Shown here: positions 52,376-61,608 of the stretch, in pieces
How positions within the stretch are numbered: the stretch's first letter is position 1
Layout of the letters: each line of letters opens with the position of its first letter
Assembly: GCA_017549765.1 (NCBI GenBank)
Contig: JAFYNM010000029.1
Coordinates: forward strand, 157,720 to 221,719
Reading direction: 5' to 3'
Length of the DNA: 64,000 nucleotides
DNA from: Bacteroidales bacterium
GTDB lineage: Bacteria > Bacteroidota > Bacteroidia > Bacteroidales > WCHB1-69
The notes under the pieces: model-generated
Seen by the model: the letters and a program-made list of their open reading frames with translations, nothing else
Told to the model about the DNA's origin: nothing
Database searches by the model: none
Position numbers and translations under genes: made by a program

Positions 52376-53434
52376 ATGCACCATCAACTATTCGGCTGGG
52401 CCAAAAATAAAAATGGAGAAATTGTTTGTGTTTCCGATGTGCCCAGAGGATCTGCTTGCAATTGTTTTTGCCCACATTGTGATGCCCCGTTACTAGCAAG
52501 AAAGGGACCTCGTCGAAAACCACATTTCGCCCACACAAAAGACATGGACTGCAAACACGGCTTCGAGGATTCCGTTCATCTACTAGCAAAAGTAGTATTT
52601 CAACACTCAAAAACCTTATGCCTGCCTCGTTTTTCTTTACGATACGAAAACAAACAGGGTACAGAAAAAATCCTAATTAATAATTCAAGAAAAAACAATA
52701 AAAGTGATTGGGAGATACAAGACAATGAACTTATTAAACTAATGAGAAAAGATGCAGATGGTTCTCCATACTACGCTTACGAAAAGGAAAGACCAAATAT
52801 AATTTTCGACGAAGTACAGATTGAACAATATAGAGGAGACGTAAAACCTGATGCAATCGCCATTATAAACGGACATGAATTGTTTGTTGAATTTATGTTC
52901 TCCCACGCTATTGATAATGAAAAATATCAGAAATTAAAGGAATCAAAAGTCACCTGCGTAGAAGTTGATCTCTCTAACATAGCTCTAAAGAATAACAGAG
53001 ATGAAGATTTCGAATCTATGAAGAACTACTTAACAAACAAATCCAACATACGCTGGATTTGTTATCCAGAAGCCATTGAAAGAATTCGACAAAGACTAAT
53101 TAACCAAAAAGAAACACGACAAAAAAAAATAATTAGGACCAAGACCGCAGCAAATATTGATAATTCCAATAGACGACCTTCCGACTATCACAGATCATCA
53201 TATTTCAAAAATGATAGCATCTCGCCATTCCATGAAAATTGCGAATATATAATAAACAGAGTTGAAAAAGGAGGAGAAAAGGTATGTGATTACGTAAAAA
53301 AACTTAGAACTTTGAGTGGAGCTACTTGGCAAGATGTACACGAAGGTGACAGACATGAATGCAAAATGTGCCCCTATCATCAAATCGACAAGGACAATAA
53401 GGTGTTTTGCACGAGATATATTAATTATTTATAG
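52376..53434 (+). CDS. CoiA-like competence/nuclease family protein
   Basis: A 352-residue protein. The N-terminus has a zinc-finger-like CFCPHCDAPLLARKGPRRKPHFAH, as in CoiA-like proteins; the middle has a nuclease-like PDAIAIINGHELFVEFMFSHAIDNEKYQKLKES (D...E-x-K-type). A cysteine/histidine cluster near the end (DRHECKMCPYHQ) could bind a metal. CoiA acts in natural transformation in Streptococcus; here no other competence genes are nearby, and a defence or DNA-processing role is possible. It is strongly AT-rich, suggesting transfer. Confidence 0.75.
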   Translation: MHHQLFGWAKNKNGEIVCVSDVPRGSACNCFCPHCDAPLLARKGPRRKPHFAHTKDMDCKHGFEDSVHLLAKVVFQHSKTLCLPRFSLRYENKQGTEKILINNSRKNNKSDWEIQDNELIKLMRKDADGSPYYAYEKERPNIIFDEVQIEQYRGDVKPDAIAIINGHELFVEFMFSHAIDNEKYQKLKESKVTCVEVDLSNIALKNNRDEDFESMKNYLTNKSNIRWICYPEAIERIRQRLINQKETRQKKIIRTKTAANIDNSNRRPSDYHRSSYFKNDSISPFHENCEYIINRVEKGGEKVCDYVKKLRTLSGATWQDVHEGDRHECKMCPYHQIDKDNKVFCTRYINYL

Positions 53435-53457
53435 CTGCTTTAATTTATTGCCTAGAG

Positions 53458-53958
53458 ATGGAAAAGATCATGAAAATAATACTGACTATTAGTGTACTTT
53501 GTGCATTATTTTTTCTGCCTATCATTGTCAATGCGCAGGACAACAGCATAAAACTAGCTCTGGGACATCATCATTGTTGGTTTCCCTCACAATCTATTGT
53601 AAAAGCAAATAACCACTACCATTTTTCGCAAAATAAAATAGATAGTGTTATGCTGACAGGGGACACCTTGTTAGTATATCTTAACAAAGGAGACCTGACT
53701 GCGGTAGTCAATCATAATCGTGTAATTGCTATTGAAATGACAGCAAGCCATTTTCATCGGAGACTATTATATCTTCCTTTGTTTGAGGTTTGTGGAGACA
53801 ACTATCATTTCCAGTATGTCATTTTTTATTTTGGACACCTTAGATATTATTTTCAAAAACATAACAATCATAGATACTTGTTATCAAGGTGTGAAGAGGA
53901 CTTTTCCATTGAGAATATCACCAACCAACGCATTCCTTGTCGTCCGCCTGACCACTAG
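53458..53958 (+). CDS. Hypothetical exported protein
   Basis: A 166-residue, AT-rich protein with a signal peptide (IILTISVLCALFFLPIIVNAQ) and an unusual content of histidine (for example LGHHHCWFP, NNHYHFSQNK, HFHRR). I recognise no family. It is convergent with kamE. An alternative start is the ATG at 53470. Confidence 0.55.
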   Translation: MEKIMKIILTISVLCALFFLPIIVNAQDNSIKLALGHHHCWFPSQSIVKANNHYHFSQNKIDSVMLTGDTLLVYLNKGDLTAVVNHNRVIAIEMTASHFHRRLLYLPLFEVCGDNYHFQYVIFYFGHLRYYFQKHNNHRYLLSRCEEDFSIENITNQRIPCRPPDH

Positions 53959-53983
53959 TAGTTTTGGGCCTGTGGCGTAGGGA

Positions 53984-54778
53984 CTATTTCCCCCCGTGCA
54001 TCCTTCTGTCCATCTCCTGGGCGATGTAGGAGGCCACGTCATCGGCGTAGGTGTTGGTGCCAAAGCCGGCGTCAAAGCCTAACTCCTTCGCCAGCTCGTG
54101 CGTGATGCGCGGGCCGCCGCAGATAACGATGAGCTTGTCACGCAAGCCCTCCGCCTCCAGCATCTCAATGAGCTCCGTCATATTCTTGATGTGGACATCC
54201 TTCTGTGTCACCGTCTGGGAGACCAGCAGGGCGTCGGCGTGCATCTCCACAGCCTTAGCGATGAACTCTTCATTCGGCACCTGGCTACCCATGTTCAACG
54301 CATCAAACATCTCGTAACGCTCAATGCCGTAATGGCCGGCGTAGCCCTTCATGTTCATAATGGCGTCAATGCCCACTGTGTGCGCATCCGTGCCAGTGCT
54401 GGCACCCACCACCACAATCTTGCGCCCGATGTGCTCGCGCACGAACTCATCAGTCTCCGGCATCGACCACACAGTAGATTCCACCTTCGGCACATGGATG
54501 GTCGAATAGTCCACCGTATGCGTGCAGGAACCATAGCAGTTCACGAAAGTGAAGCCGTTGGTCAGCTCTTGGCTATAGACCACCAGCGGGTTCTCAAAGC
54601 CCATCTTCTTCATCAGCTGCTTGGCTGCCTCGATGGCCTCGTCACCGGCAGGCACCGGCAACGTGAAACTTATCTGCGTCTTACCGTCATTCATCGTGTC
54701 ACCATACGGTTTCACCTTGGTAAGGTCTAACGTCTGATCAAAATCCTTTTGATCCATTGAATATAATCCACCACTCAT
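53984..54778 (-). CDS. kamE: Lysine 5,6-aminomutase subunit beta
   Basis: A 264-residue adenosylcobalamin-binding subunit. The Rossmann B12 motif is D131-A-H133-T-V-G136, and MNMKG places a lysine at 144. In the characterised Acetoanaerobium enzyme the equivalent H133 ligates cobalt and K144 forms the PLP aldimine, so both key residues are present. With KamD it moves the terminal amino group of beta-lysine or D-lysine in lysine fermentation. It is last in the operon after an unknown gene. Confidence 0.95.
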   Translation of the reverse strand: MSGGLYSMDQKDFDQTLDLTKVKPYGDTMNDGKTQISFTLPVPAGDEAIEAAKQLMKKMGFENPLVVYSQELTNGFTFVNCYGSCTHTVDYSTIHVPKVESTVWSMPETDEFVREHIGRKIVVVGASTGTDAHTVGIDAIMNMKGYAGHYGIERYEMFDALNMGSQVPNEEFIAKAVEMHADALLVSQTVTQKDVHIKNMTELIEMLEAEGLRDKLIVICGGPRITHELAKELGFDAGFGTNTYADDVASYIAQEMDRRMHGGK

Positions 54779-54847
54779 TTTTCTGTTGTTTAATTGTTTA
54801 TCTGTTTAATTGTTGATTTGTTTTACCATGATCTAGTTGTATGTTCA

Positions 54848-55396
54848 TTAGCTTTTCATGCCTACGAAATAATCTTCTTTGTTTTCGAAGAGCACGTTGA
54901 AGGAGGTCATGGTGCCGTAGATGCGGGAGATATACTGTTGCAGGTTCACTTTCTCCTCGTCCGTCAGGCTGTCGCTGCTGTTGATGTTCTGTTCGAGCAC
55001 GCGCAGGCGGTCGCGCATCATGACGATCTTGTGGAAGAAGGTCTCTATCGGGATCTCTTTGGGCTGGAGCTCTTTGTTGGCGGGCTGGAGCAGCATCACC
55101 CCACCCTGCCATTTCTTGCCGAGTTCCACCTTGTGCTCGATGGCGTTGTACTTGTTCAGCACAAAAGTCATCATGCGCTCCACGTCTTTGACGCTGAGAG
55201 CGGGTTTCTGACCTTCCGGCATCTCACCAGGGGTAATCACCTCCAGCTGCACGGAGGTCTTGGCGAACTCGATCTCGCCGCCCCGCACAAAGATAATCTT
55301 GTAGGTCAGCGCGTTGTTCTGACTGATGATGCCCTCGCCGTACTTCTCGTGGTTCACCCTCGTTCCTATCGGCAAATTCTCCATTTCGTATTCCAT
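54848..55396 (-). CDS. Unknown protein encoded between kamD and kamE
   Basis: A 182-residue cytosolic protein. Residues 8-45 (PIGTRVNHEKYGEGIISQ, YKIIFVRGGEIEFAK) look like a small SH3/Tudor-like barrel of the type found at UvrD C-termini; the rest is helical (KDVERMMTFVLNKYNAIEHK, IETFFHKIVMMRDRLRVLEQNINSS). I do not recognise the family. Its position between two subunits of one B12 enzyme suggests a role in assembly, reactivation or regulation of lysine 5,6-aminomutase. Confidence 0.7.
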   Translation of the reverse strand: MEYEMENLPIGTRVNHEKYGEGIISQNNALTYKIIFVRGGEIEFAKTSVQLEVITPGEMPEGQKPALSVKDVERMMTFVLNKYNAIEHKVELGKKWQGGVMLLQPANKELQPKEIPIETFFHKIVMMRDRLRVLEQNINSSDSLTDEEKVNLQQYISRIYGTMTSFNVLFENKEDYFVGMKS

Positions 55397-55402
55397 AACA
55401 CT

Positions 55403-55450
55403 ACTATTAAATGATAACTGATAACTGACAACTGATAACTGACAACTGTA
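55403..55450. repeat. GATAACTGATAACTGACAACTG degenerate repeat
   Basis: Five imperfect words (TGATAACTGA, TGACAACTG) between kamD and the following gene, of the same family as at 7846 and 8249. Confidence 0.7.
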
Positions 55451-55452
55451 CT

Positions 55453-57009
55453 TTACCAGCGTTCTTTCATCATCTTGATAAACGGGTTGAAGTAGTTGTC
55501 GCCTTTGGTGACCACACCGGCGAGGCCCTTGCCACCGTTCATCGGACGTTTCACATCACCGAAGATACCTTTCTCGAGCGCAGTGAACATACCCTCCTTC
55601 TCAATCTGCTTGAGCAGATCGATGGTGTTGTTCAAAACGGTCTTGGCGCGTTCGCGGCAGATACCGCCCTCGCGGAATTCCATCTCCTCGCCGATGCTGC
55701 GCATATCGTTGAAGATATAGCGGGCATTCTCAATAGAGAGGTAGCGGTCGCTCATGAAAGGCGTGTGGATAGCCTCAGTGGGCATGCCGAGCAGTTGGAT
55801 GCCTTGGTGCGTCCAGATGCCGATCATATTGAAGAGGGCGTCCTGGATATGGCCGCGGAAGATGTTGCCGGTCATGAACTTGGTGGGCGGCATGTATTTC
55901 AGCGTGGCCTTGGGGAAGATCTCGCGGGTCATCTGGGCCTGTGCCAGCTCCAGCAGGAAGCCGTTCTCCAGCATCGGGTCCATCTCAAAAGCGTGTCCGA
56001 GACCCATCTGCTCCTCGGGCAGAGCGGCCATAAGAGCCAACTGCTCGTTGATGAGGTCAGAGGCGAGCACCGTGTGGGCAGCCTCGACGGCATCGGCAGT
56101 GGTGAGGTAGTTGTCCTCACCCGTGTTGATGATGACGCCGGCATAGCCGTTGATGATACGGGAGAAGTACTGGTCCACAAGCGTACGCTGCGGGTTGATG
56201 TCGCGGAACAGGATGCCATAGAGAGCGTCGTTCAGCATCACATCAAGGCGCTCAAGGGCACCCATGGCGGCGATCTCCGGCATACAGAGTCCGGAGCAGT
56301 AGTTGCAGAGACGGATGTAGCGACCCACCTCTTCGCCCACCTCATCGAGGGCTTTACGCATGATGCGGAAGTTCTCCTGGGTGGCAAAAGTGCCACCGAA
56401 ACCTTCTGTCGTGGCACCATAGGGCACATAGTCGAGCAGACTCTGGCCCGTGGTACGGATCACCGCGATGATGTCGGCACCTTGACGTGCACCGGCCTGG
56501 GCTTGGACCACATCCTCATAGATATTACCCGTAGCCACGATGATGTAGAGATAGGGCTTCGGGCCCTCGCCGATGGTGCTGAGGTACTCATTACGCTTGG
56601 CCACATTGCCTTTGATGCGGGTCAGGCAAGCCTCGATGAAGGGCTGCACCGCCTTCTGTATGTCGGCCAGCGGATGCATCGGCAACGTGGTGATGTCCAA
56701 CGTGCCAGCGGCGATCTTCTCCGCGATAGCTTGGGGTTCATCACCGGTCTCCAAGATGGCATTGCCTAAGAAGTAGAGCACGCCCTGACTGAGCACACCC
56801 TTCTCCAAGAGGGAATCCACCACCCTATTCGGAAGCGGCACCTCGTTCTCGTCAATGCCGTCGATACCGATCAGACGGCACAGGGTACGTTCCACCGTAA
56901 CGGTCGTGTACGAATCCACGAACTGCTGGATCTGGTCCGCAATGTTCTTCGCCAACCGTTTGGCTTCATCGACTTGATCAAAATTTAATCCTAATTTACT
57001 CTTTCTCAT
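55453..57009 (-). CDS. kamD: Lysine 5,6-aminomutase subunit alpha
   Basis: A 518-residue TIM-barrel subunit that carries most of the PLP and substrate site. Recognisable stretches: KSKLGLNFDQVDEAKRLAKNIADQIQ, VAKRNEYLSTIGEGPKPYLYIIVATGNIYEDVVQAQAGARQGADIIAVIRTTGQSLLDYVPYGATTEGFGGT in segments, and LPPTKFMTGN-like late blocks. It requires KamE for B12. kamA and the later genes of the pathway (kce, kdd, kal, kat) are not in the window. Confidence 0.95.
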   Translation of the reverse strand: MRKSKLGLNFDQVDEAKRLAKNIADQIQQFVDSYTTVTVERTLCRLIGIDGIDENEVPLPNRVVDSLLEKGVLSQGVLYFLGNAILETGDEPQAIAEKIAAGTLDITTLPMHPLADIQKAVQPFIEACLTRIKGNVAKRNEYLSTIGEGPKPYLYIIVATGNIYEDVVQAQAGARQGADIIAVIRTTGQSLLDYVPYGATTEGFGGTFATQENFRIMRKALDEVGEEVGRYIRLCNYCSGLCMPEIAAMGALERLDVMLNDALYGILFRDINPQRTLVDQYFSRIINGYAGVIINTGEDNYLTTADAVEAAHTVLASDLINEQLALMAALPEEQMGLGHAFEMDPMLENGFLLELAQAQMTREIFPKATLKYMPPTKFMTGNIFRGHIQDALFNMIGIWTHQGIQLLGMPTEAIHTPFMSDRYLSIENARYIFNDMRSIGEEMEFREGGICRERAKTVLNNTIDLLKQIEKEGMFTALEKGIFGDVKRPMNGGKGLAGVVTKGDNYFNPFIKMMKERW

Positions 57010-57026
57010 ATTGTTAAATAAATTCT

Positions 57027-57773
57027 TTATTGTTTCTCAAAAATAGTAAAATGGGCCAGGTGCCATTTCTGCAGACGATACTGCATAGCGGTCCAAAGCA
57101 CGCCGAAGCCATACTTCATGCTTCGCTTGAAGTTGATGGAGGATGCCTCCGGAAAATACTTGGTCGGGCAGGTGATCTCGGCAATTTCATGGCCCGTATA
57201 GAAGATCTGCGCCAGCATCTGATTGTCGAAGACAAAGTCGTCGGAGTTGGCCATATAGTTGATTTGGCGCAACACGTCTGCGGAGAAAGCCCGATAGCCG
57301 GTATGGTATTCAGACAGTTTCTGACTCATGATCAGGTTCTGTACGAAGGTGAGGCAGCGGTTGAAGAAGTACTTGTATCGCGGCATTCCGCCCTTGATGG
57401 CCCCTTTGCCCAAGATGCGGGAGCCGAGCACCACGGGATAGACCTCGTTGACGATGAGGTAAGCCATCGACTCGATCAGCTTGGGGGTATATTGGTAGTC
57501 GGGGTGCAGCATAATGACCACATCGGCATCCAGCGCTAACGCTTGATTATAGCAGCTCTTCTGATTGGCACCGTACCCTTTGTTCTCGGAATGATGTATG
57601 ATATGGCGAATGCCCAACTCCCGAGCCACTTCCAAAGTGTCGTCCGAGGAGTGGTCGTCCACCAGAATGACCTCGTCCACAATATGCAACGGTATCTCTT
57701 CGTAGGTCTTACGAAGCGTCAGCGCCGCGTTGTAGGCGGGCAGCACCACACATATTTTCTTATCTTTCAGCAT
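57027..57773 (-). CDS. Family 2 glycosyltransferase
   Basis: A 248-residue GT-A fold protein beginning MLKDKKICVVLPAYNAALTL, with VDEVILVDDHSSDDT, NKGYGANQKSCYNQAL and the metal-binding region MLHPDYQYTPKLIESM. It resembles dolichyl-phosphate-mannose-synthase-like GT2 enzymes lacking the C-terminal membrane domain. It starts downstream of a promoter motif at 57813 and ends 17 nt before kamD, so it may be transcribed with the kam genes although no metabolic link is evident. Confidence 0.87.
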   Translation of the reverse strand: MLKDKKICVVLPAYNAALTLRKTYEEIPLHIVDEVILVDDHSSDDTLEVARELGIRHIIHHSENKGYGANQKSCYNQALALDADVVIMLHPDYQYTPKLIESMAYLIVNEVYPVVLGSRILGKGAIKGGMPRYKYFFNRCLTFVQNLIMSQKLSEYHTGYRAFSADVLRQINYMANSDDFVFDNQMLAQIFYTGHEIAEITCPTKYFPEASSINFKRSMKYGFGVLWTAMQYRLQKWHLAHFTIFEKQ

Positions 57774-57812
57774 CCTGATATAAAAAAATGCAAGCCACAA
57801 AATTGCAGCCTG

Positions 57813-57820
57813 CAAAAATA
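57813..57820 (-). promoter_or_regulatory. -7 promoter element for the glycosyltransferase-kam run
   Basis: TATTTTTG on the minus strand, 39 nt before the glycosyltransferase ATG at 57773. It excludes an in-frame ATG at 57815. Confidence 0.55.
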
Positions 57821-57874
57821 ATAAAAATAATGATTGGATACCCTATCGGGTTAGTTCGTCCTTTCTAATTGTCT

Positions 57875-59266
57875 TCACGAGCGTTTCAGCTGCTCCACAT
57901 ACTCATCGATACGCTGCATCTCAGCGGGTATATTGATGCGCTGCGGGCAATGGGAGACACACTGGTAGCAACCGATGCAATGACTCGCCTGCCGCAGTTT
58001 GGGCACACTACGGTCATAGCCGATCAGGAACGCTCTCCGCAGTTTGTTGTAGTCGGAAGTGCGATGTTCCGGATTGGGCATATTCCCCTCATTGATGCAT
58101 TTATTGTAATGGGAGAAGATGGCGGGTATATTCAAGCCATAGGGACAGGGCATACAATAGCTGCATGCCGTGCAGGGAATACTCTTGAGGTTGTAGATCT
58201 CGTCGGCTACCTGCATCAGGAAATCGTTTTCTTCCTGCGTGATGGGACGCAGCGGCGAATAGGTGGCCACATTCTGGACCAGATGTTCCATGTAGCTCAT
58301 GCCACTCAGCACGGTAAGCACGCCCTCGGGAGTGCCGGCAAAGCGGAAAGCCCAACGCGCCACAGGTGTCTCGGGCTCACGCTCCTGCATACGCTTGACG
58401 ATAAAGTCGGGCAAGGTGCCCAGACGGCCACCCAGCAGCGGCTCCATGATGACGGCTGGGATATTGCGCTTGTGCAACTCGTCATACAGATAGACCGCAT
58501 CTGTGTTGCGCTCGTTGATCTCGTCGGCATAGTTCCAGTCGAGATAGTTGAGCTCTATCTGTACGAAATCCCAGTGATACTTGCCCTCATCATGCCATTT
58601 CAGCAGCATGTCGAAGATGGCGACATCGCCATGGTAGGAGAACCCCAGATTGCGGATCCGCCCCTTCTCCTTCTGCTCTACCAGCCAGTCGAGGATGCCG
58701 TTGTCCATGTAGCGGCCATTGAAGGCCTGCAAGGCGTCCATGCCTTCCGCTGCCATGCCGATGCCGTGCAGAAGCAGATAGTCCACATAGTCCGTCCGCA
58801 GCTCCTTCAAGGAGTTTTCGAACATCTCCATAGAAGCTTGTCGGCTCCAAGATGGCGGAGCAAAATTGGAGAGTTTGGTGGCAATATAATAATCCTTGCG
58901 GGGATGACGTGAGAGCGCGATGCCGGTGCTGTGCTCGGAATTGCCCTGACAATAGGCCGGGGAGGTGTCGAAATAGTTGACGCCGTGCTCCAGCGCATAG
59001 TCCACCTCTTGGTTAACCAGTTCTTGGTCGATGGGCGAGTCGGGGTTCTCGCGCATGGTGCCGCCGGCCTCCACGGGCAGCCGCATCATGCCGTAGCCCA
59101 GCAGGGAGACCTTGTCGCCGGTATTGGGATTCGTACGGTAGGTCATAGAGCCTCGCCCATCCAAATTGGTGCCTCGTGCAGAAATCTCAGGCTTACGGCA
59201 GGCAGACAACAGGGAGGCTGCCACAGCCGCGCCGCCCAGATGTTTCAAAAAATCTCTTCTATCCAT
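57875..59266 (-). CDS. Tat-exported aldo/keto reductase with two [4Fe-4S] sites
   Basis: A 463-residue protein starting MDRRDFLKHLGGAAVAASLLSAC: a twin-arginine signal at residues 3-4, with a cysteine that could be lipidated. The aldo/keto reductase barrel shows NYFDTSPAY, IATKLS and LLHG, giving the expected D-Y-K-H set. The C-terminus adds ferredoxin-like CTACSYCMPCPYGLNIP and CIGCYQCVSHCPQRINIP motifs. It should act folded, with cofactors, outside the cytosol, taking electrons from the polyferredoxin encoded just upstream. Substrate unknown. Confidence 0.88.
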   Translation of the reverse strand: MDRRDFLKHLGGAAVAASLLSACRKPEISARGTNLDGRGSMTYRTNPNTGDKVSLLGYGMMRLPVEAGGTMRENPDSPIDQELVNQEVDYALEHGVNYFDTSPAYCQGNSEHSTGIALSRHPRKDYYIATKLSNFAPPSWSRQASMEMFENSLKELRTDYVDYLLLHGIGMAAEGMDALQAFNGRYMDNGILDWLVEQKEKGRIRNLGFSYHGDVAIFDMLLKWHDEGKYHWDFVQIELNYLDWNYADEINERNTDAVYLYDELHKRNIPAVIMEPLLGGRLGTLPDFIVKRMQEREPETPVARWAFRFAGTPEGVLTVLSGMSYMEHLVQNVATYSPLRPITQEENDFLMQVADEIYNLKSIPCTACSYCMPCPYGLNIPAIFSHYNKCINEGNMPNPEHRTSDYNKLRRAFLIGYDRSVPKLRQASHCIGCYQCVSHCPQRINIPAEMQRIDEYVEQLKRS

Positions 59267-59298
59267 AGTATAATTGCTTTCTGATGTAAAATAATGAT

Positions 59299-60768
59299 TT
59301 ATGAAAGATGGTGCATCACATTGCCCTCCACATAGATGGCGCTGAAGGGTCTTGCTGGACACAGATTCTCGCAGGCACCGCAGCCGATACACTTCTGCGT
59401 ATCGATAGAGGGAACCTTGGCACCCTCATAGTCCACCATCTGGATGGCACCGGTGGGACAGTGTCGTGCGCAGTTGCCACAAGGGACCTTGTCAGTCAGC
59501 GGGAGGCAGTTCTCCTTCAGCCAGACAGCGTAACCCGCGTGCACCTCGGTCTTCTCCTCGGGAGTGATGCGACGGATGGCACCCGTGGGACACACCTGGC
59601 TGCAACGGGTGCACTCAGGACGGCAATAGCCACGCTCAAAAGACATCTCCGGCTGCATGAAGGTCAACAGACTCTTGGAGGGACGCAGCACGTTGTTGGG
59701 ACAGGCCGACACGCAGAGCTGGCACGCCGTACAATGGTGCTGCATGTTCTGTGCGGAGATGGAGCCTGGCGGCGTGATCGGTGTCTTACGCTCGGGTGCC
59801 ACCTTGTCCTCTATGACCGCGAGTCCGCCATCCACCTTGATTTTGGGCTGGGCGGTGGCCACTGCTGCTGTCATCAATCCCGCTCCCAACAGGAAGGAAC
59901 GACGGCCTTCGTCCACCGTCTCTCCAGTCTGTGAAGGGACTGCGGCAGGCTTGGTGCTCCGGCCATAGCGGAGCGCGTCGAAATTACATTTTTCTAGACA
60001 GTCGCCGCAGACAACGCAACGAGAGTAGTCCACCTTCATATTCTTGAAGTCGATGGCCGACGCCTTGCAGTTCTTCTCGCAGAGACCGCATTGCTTGCAT
60101 CTGTCGGCATCGAACTGCACTTTCAGGAAAGAGAAACGGGCAAAGAAGCTGAGGAATGTGCCCACGGGACAAATCGTATTGCAATAGGTACGTCCGTGGC
60201 GCCATGCCAGCACCGCCAAGACCACCAAGGTGACGATAGCCACCACGAAGGTCGTCACACTGCGCATCCAGATCTCCACCTCGGAGAAGTTGTAGAGTTC
60301 GTGACTGGCTTCAAAGTGTGCCAACGCATTGTTGAGCAGGTCGTAGAGCGGCTTGAACAGCGTGTTCACAATACGTCCGTAAGCGCTATAGGGTGCCAGC
60401 AGAGTCGTCACGGGTGTGACGCCGATGATCAGCAGCACCGCAAAGAGGCCCAGCACGATATAGCGCAGCCATTTCTTCTCCGGAGAGTAGGAGAATCGGT
60501 TTTTCTTGAATTTGCCATGGAGCCAGGAGAAGCAATCCTGCATGATGCCCAGCGGACAGATCACACTGCAATAGAGACGCCCGAAGATGAGCGTCAGCAG
60601 CAGGAGCAAGATGATCACGACCACATTGAAGGAAAGGACGGCAGGTAAGAATTGTATCTTCGCCAGAAAGCCGAACCACAAGTTGATGCGCCAGCAGACC
60701 CCCAGGAAAAGGAGCGTGACCAATGCCAGCATCACGATGGCCAATGTTGTTCTGATTTTTTTCAACAT
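59299..60768 (-). CDS. NapH-like polyferredoxin with internal twin-arginine motif
   Basis: A 489-residue protein. Residues 1-200 hold four membrane helices and two CxxxCP motifs (GRLYCSVICPLG near 63, GRTYCNTICPVG near 192), as in NapH. Two [4Fe-4S] motifs follow (CKQCGLCEKNCKA, CVVCGDCLEKC). At 289-306 an internal Tat-like segment (GRRSFLLGAGLMTAAVATAQ) precedes a second Fe-S domain with CTACQLCVSACP, CTRCSQVCP, CGNCARHCP and CIGCGACENLCP. The topology suggests cytoplasmic clusters joined by one Tat-inserted helix to periplasmic clusters. Confidence 0.88.
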   Translation of the reverse strand: MLKKIRTTLAIVMLALVTLLFLGVCWRINLWFGFLAKIQFLPAVLSFNVVVIILLLLLTLIFGRLYCSVICPLGIMQDCFSWLHGKFKKNRFSYSPEKKWLRYIVLGLFAVLLIIGVTPVTTLLAPYSAYGRIVNTLFKPLYDLLNNALAHFEASHELYNFSEVEIWMRSVTTFVVAIVTLVVLAVLAWRHGRTYCNTICPVGTFLSFFARFSFLKVQFDADRCKQCGLCEKNCKASAIDFKNMKVDYSRCVVCGDCLEKCNFDALRYGRSTKPAAVPSQTGETVDEGRRSFLLGAGLMTAAVATAQPKIKVDGGLAVIEDKVAPERKTPITPPGSISAQNMQHHCTACQLCVSACPNNVLRPSKSLLTFMQPEMSFERGYCRPECTRCSQVCPTGAIRRITPEEKTEVHAGYAVWLKENCLPLTDKVPCGNCARHCPTGAIQMVDYEGAKVPSIDTQKCIGCGACENLCPARPFSAIYVEGNVMHHLS

Positions 60769-60807
60769 ATCTGTAAAAGTTATTGTTTTTGCTACAAAAT
60801 GACAGGG

Positions 60808-61608
60808 TTATTTGTCGATGACATTCTTTTCTTGTCGTCTCACAATCCAGACGCTCAGCTCATAGAGCAGCCAGATGGGCACCGACACCAGCATCAGCGT
60901 GAAGGCATCGCCCGTGGGGGTGATCACTGCCGCGAGGATGACGATGACCAGGACGGCATGGCGACGATAGCGCCGGAGCATGTCGGCCGTGATGACACCC
61001 ATACGAGCCAGAAAGTAGGCCAACACAGGAATCTCGAAGAGCAATCCCATGATCAGGCTCATAGAGAGCAAAGCACCGATATAGGAAGGCAGGGAGATCT
61101 GGTTGACGACACCCTCGTACACCTGATAGGTGCCCAAAAAGCGGAAGGTGAACGGGAAGATGACGAGATAGTTGAGCAGCACGCCGAGCAGAAAAAGCAG
61201 GATGGAGCTAGCCAGCACGGGCCGCACATAGCGGCGCTCGCGCTCATACAAGGCAGGCAGCAGAAAGCCATAGAGCTGATAGACGATAAACGGGGAGGCT
61301 ATGACCAGACCACCCCAGAAGGCCGCCTGCATGTGGACCACAAACTGCGCCGCCAACTCCACATTGATGAAAGAGATATCGAAAGCCTCCGGGCAGAGCG
61401 ACGGCCATCGCAGCCACTCGGACAGACGGCACAGGAGTCGGTAAGAGACAAAATCCGAAGCCGCCGGAGTGAAGAGCACCGTGAAGAGGACCTTCTTGAG
61501 CGCAAAGAGCGCGACAAAACAGACCGCCCACACTATCAACGAGCGGATGATGACCGAACGAAGCTCGTCAAGATGATCCCAGAAAGAAGGCGTCGCGTCG
61601 GAACTCAT
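60808..61608 (-). CDS. tatC: Twin-arginine translocase subunit TatC
   Basis: A 266-residue protein with six membrane helices. N-terminal FWDHLDELRSVIIRS is the conserved signal-recognition site; LSMSLIMGLLFEIPVLAYFLARMG and ITPTGDAFTLMLVSVPIWLLYE are TatC family blocks. The first periplasmic loop is longer than in E. coli. TatC recognises twin-arginine precursors. It overlaps tatA by one base and precedes the polyferredoxin gene. Confidence 0.95.
   Translation of the reverse strand: MSSDATPSFWDHLDELRSVIIRSLIVWAVCFVALFALKKVLFTVLFTPAASDFVSYRLLCRLSEWLRWPSLCPEAFDISFINVELAAQFVVHMQAAFWGGLVIASPFIVYQLYGFLLPALYERERRYVRPVLASSILLFLLGVLLNYLVIFPFTFRFLGTYQVYEGVVNQISLPSYIGALLSMSLIMGLLFEIPVLAYFLARMGVITADMLRRYRRHAVLVIVILAAVITPTGDAFTLMLVSVPIWLLYELSVWIVRRQEKNVIDK

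Noticed and set aside
52376..53434. Natural competence locus
   Set aside because: Only a CoiA-like gene is present; no comEA, comEC, dprA or pilus genes are in the neighbourhood.
57869..58912. Long plus-strand open frame of 347 codons across the aldo/keto reductase gene
   Set aside because: It is antisense to a gene with clear family motifs, has no recognisable domain and has a composition typical of the reverse strand of GC-rich coding DNA.
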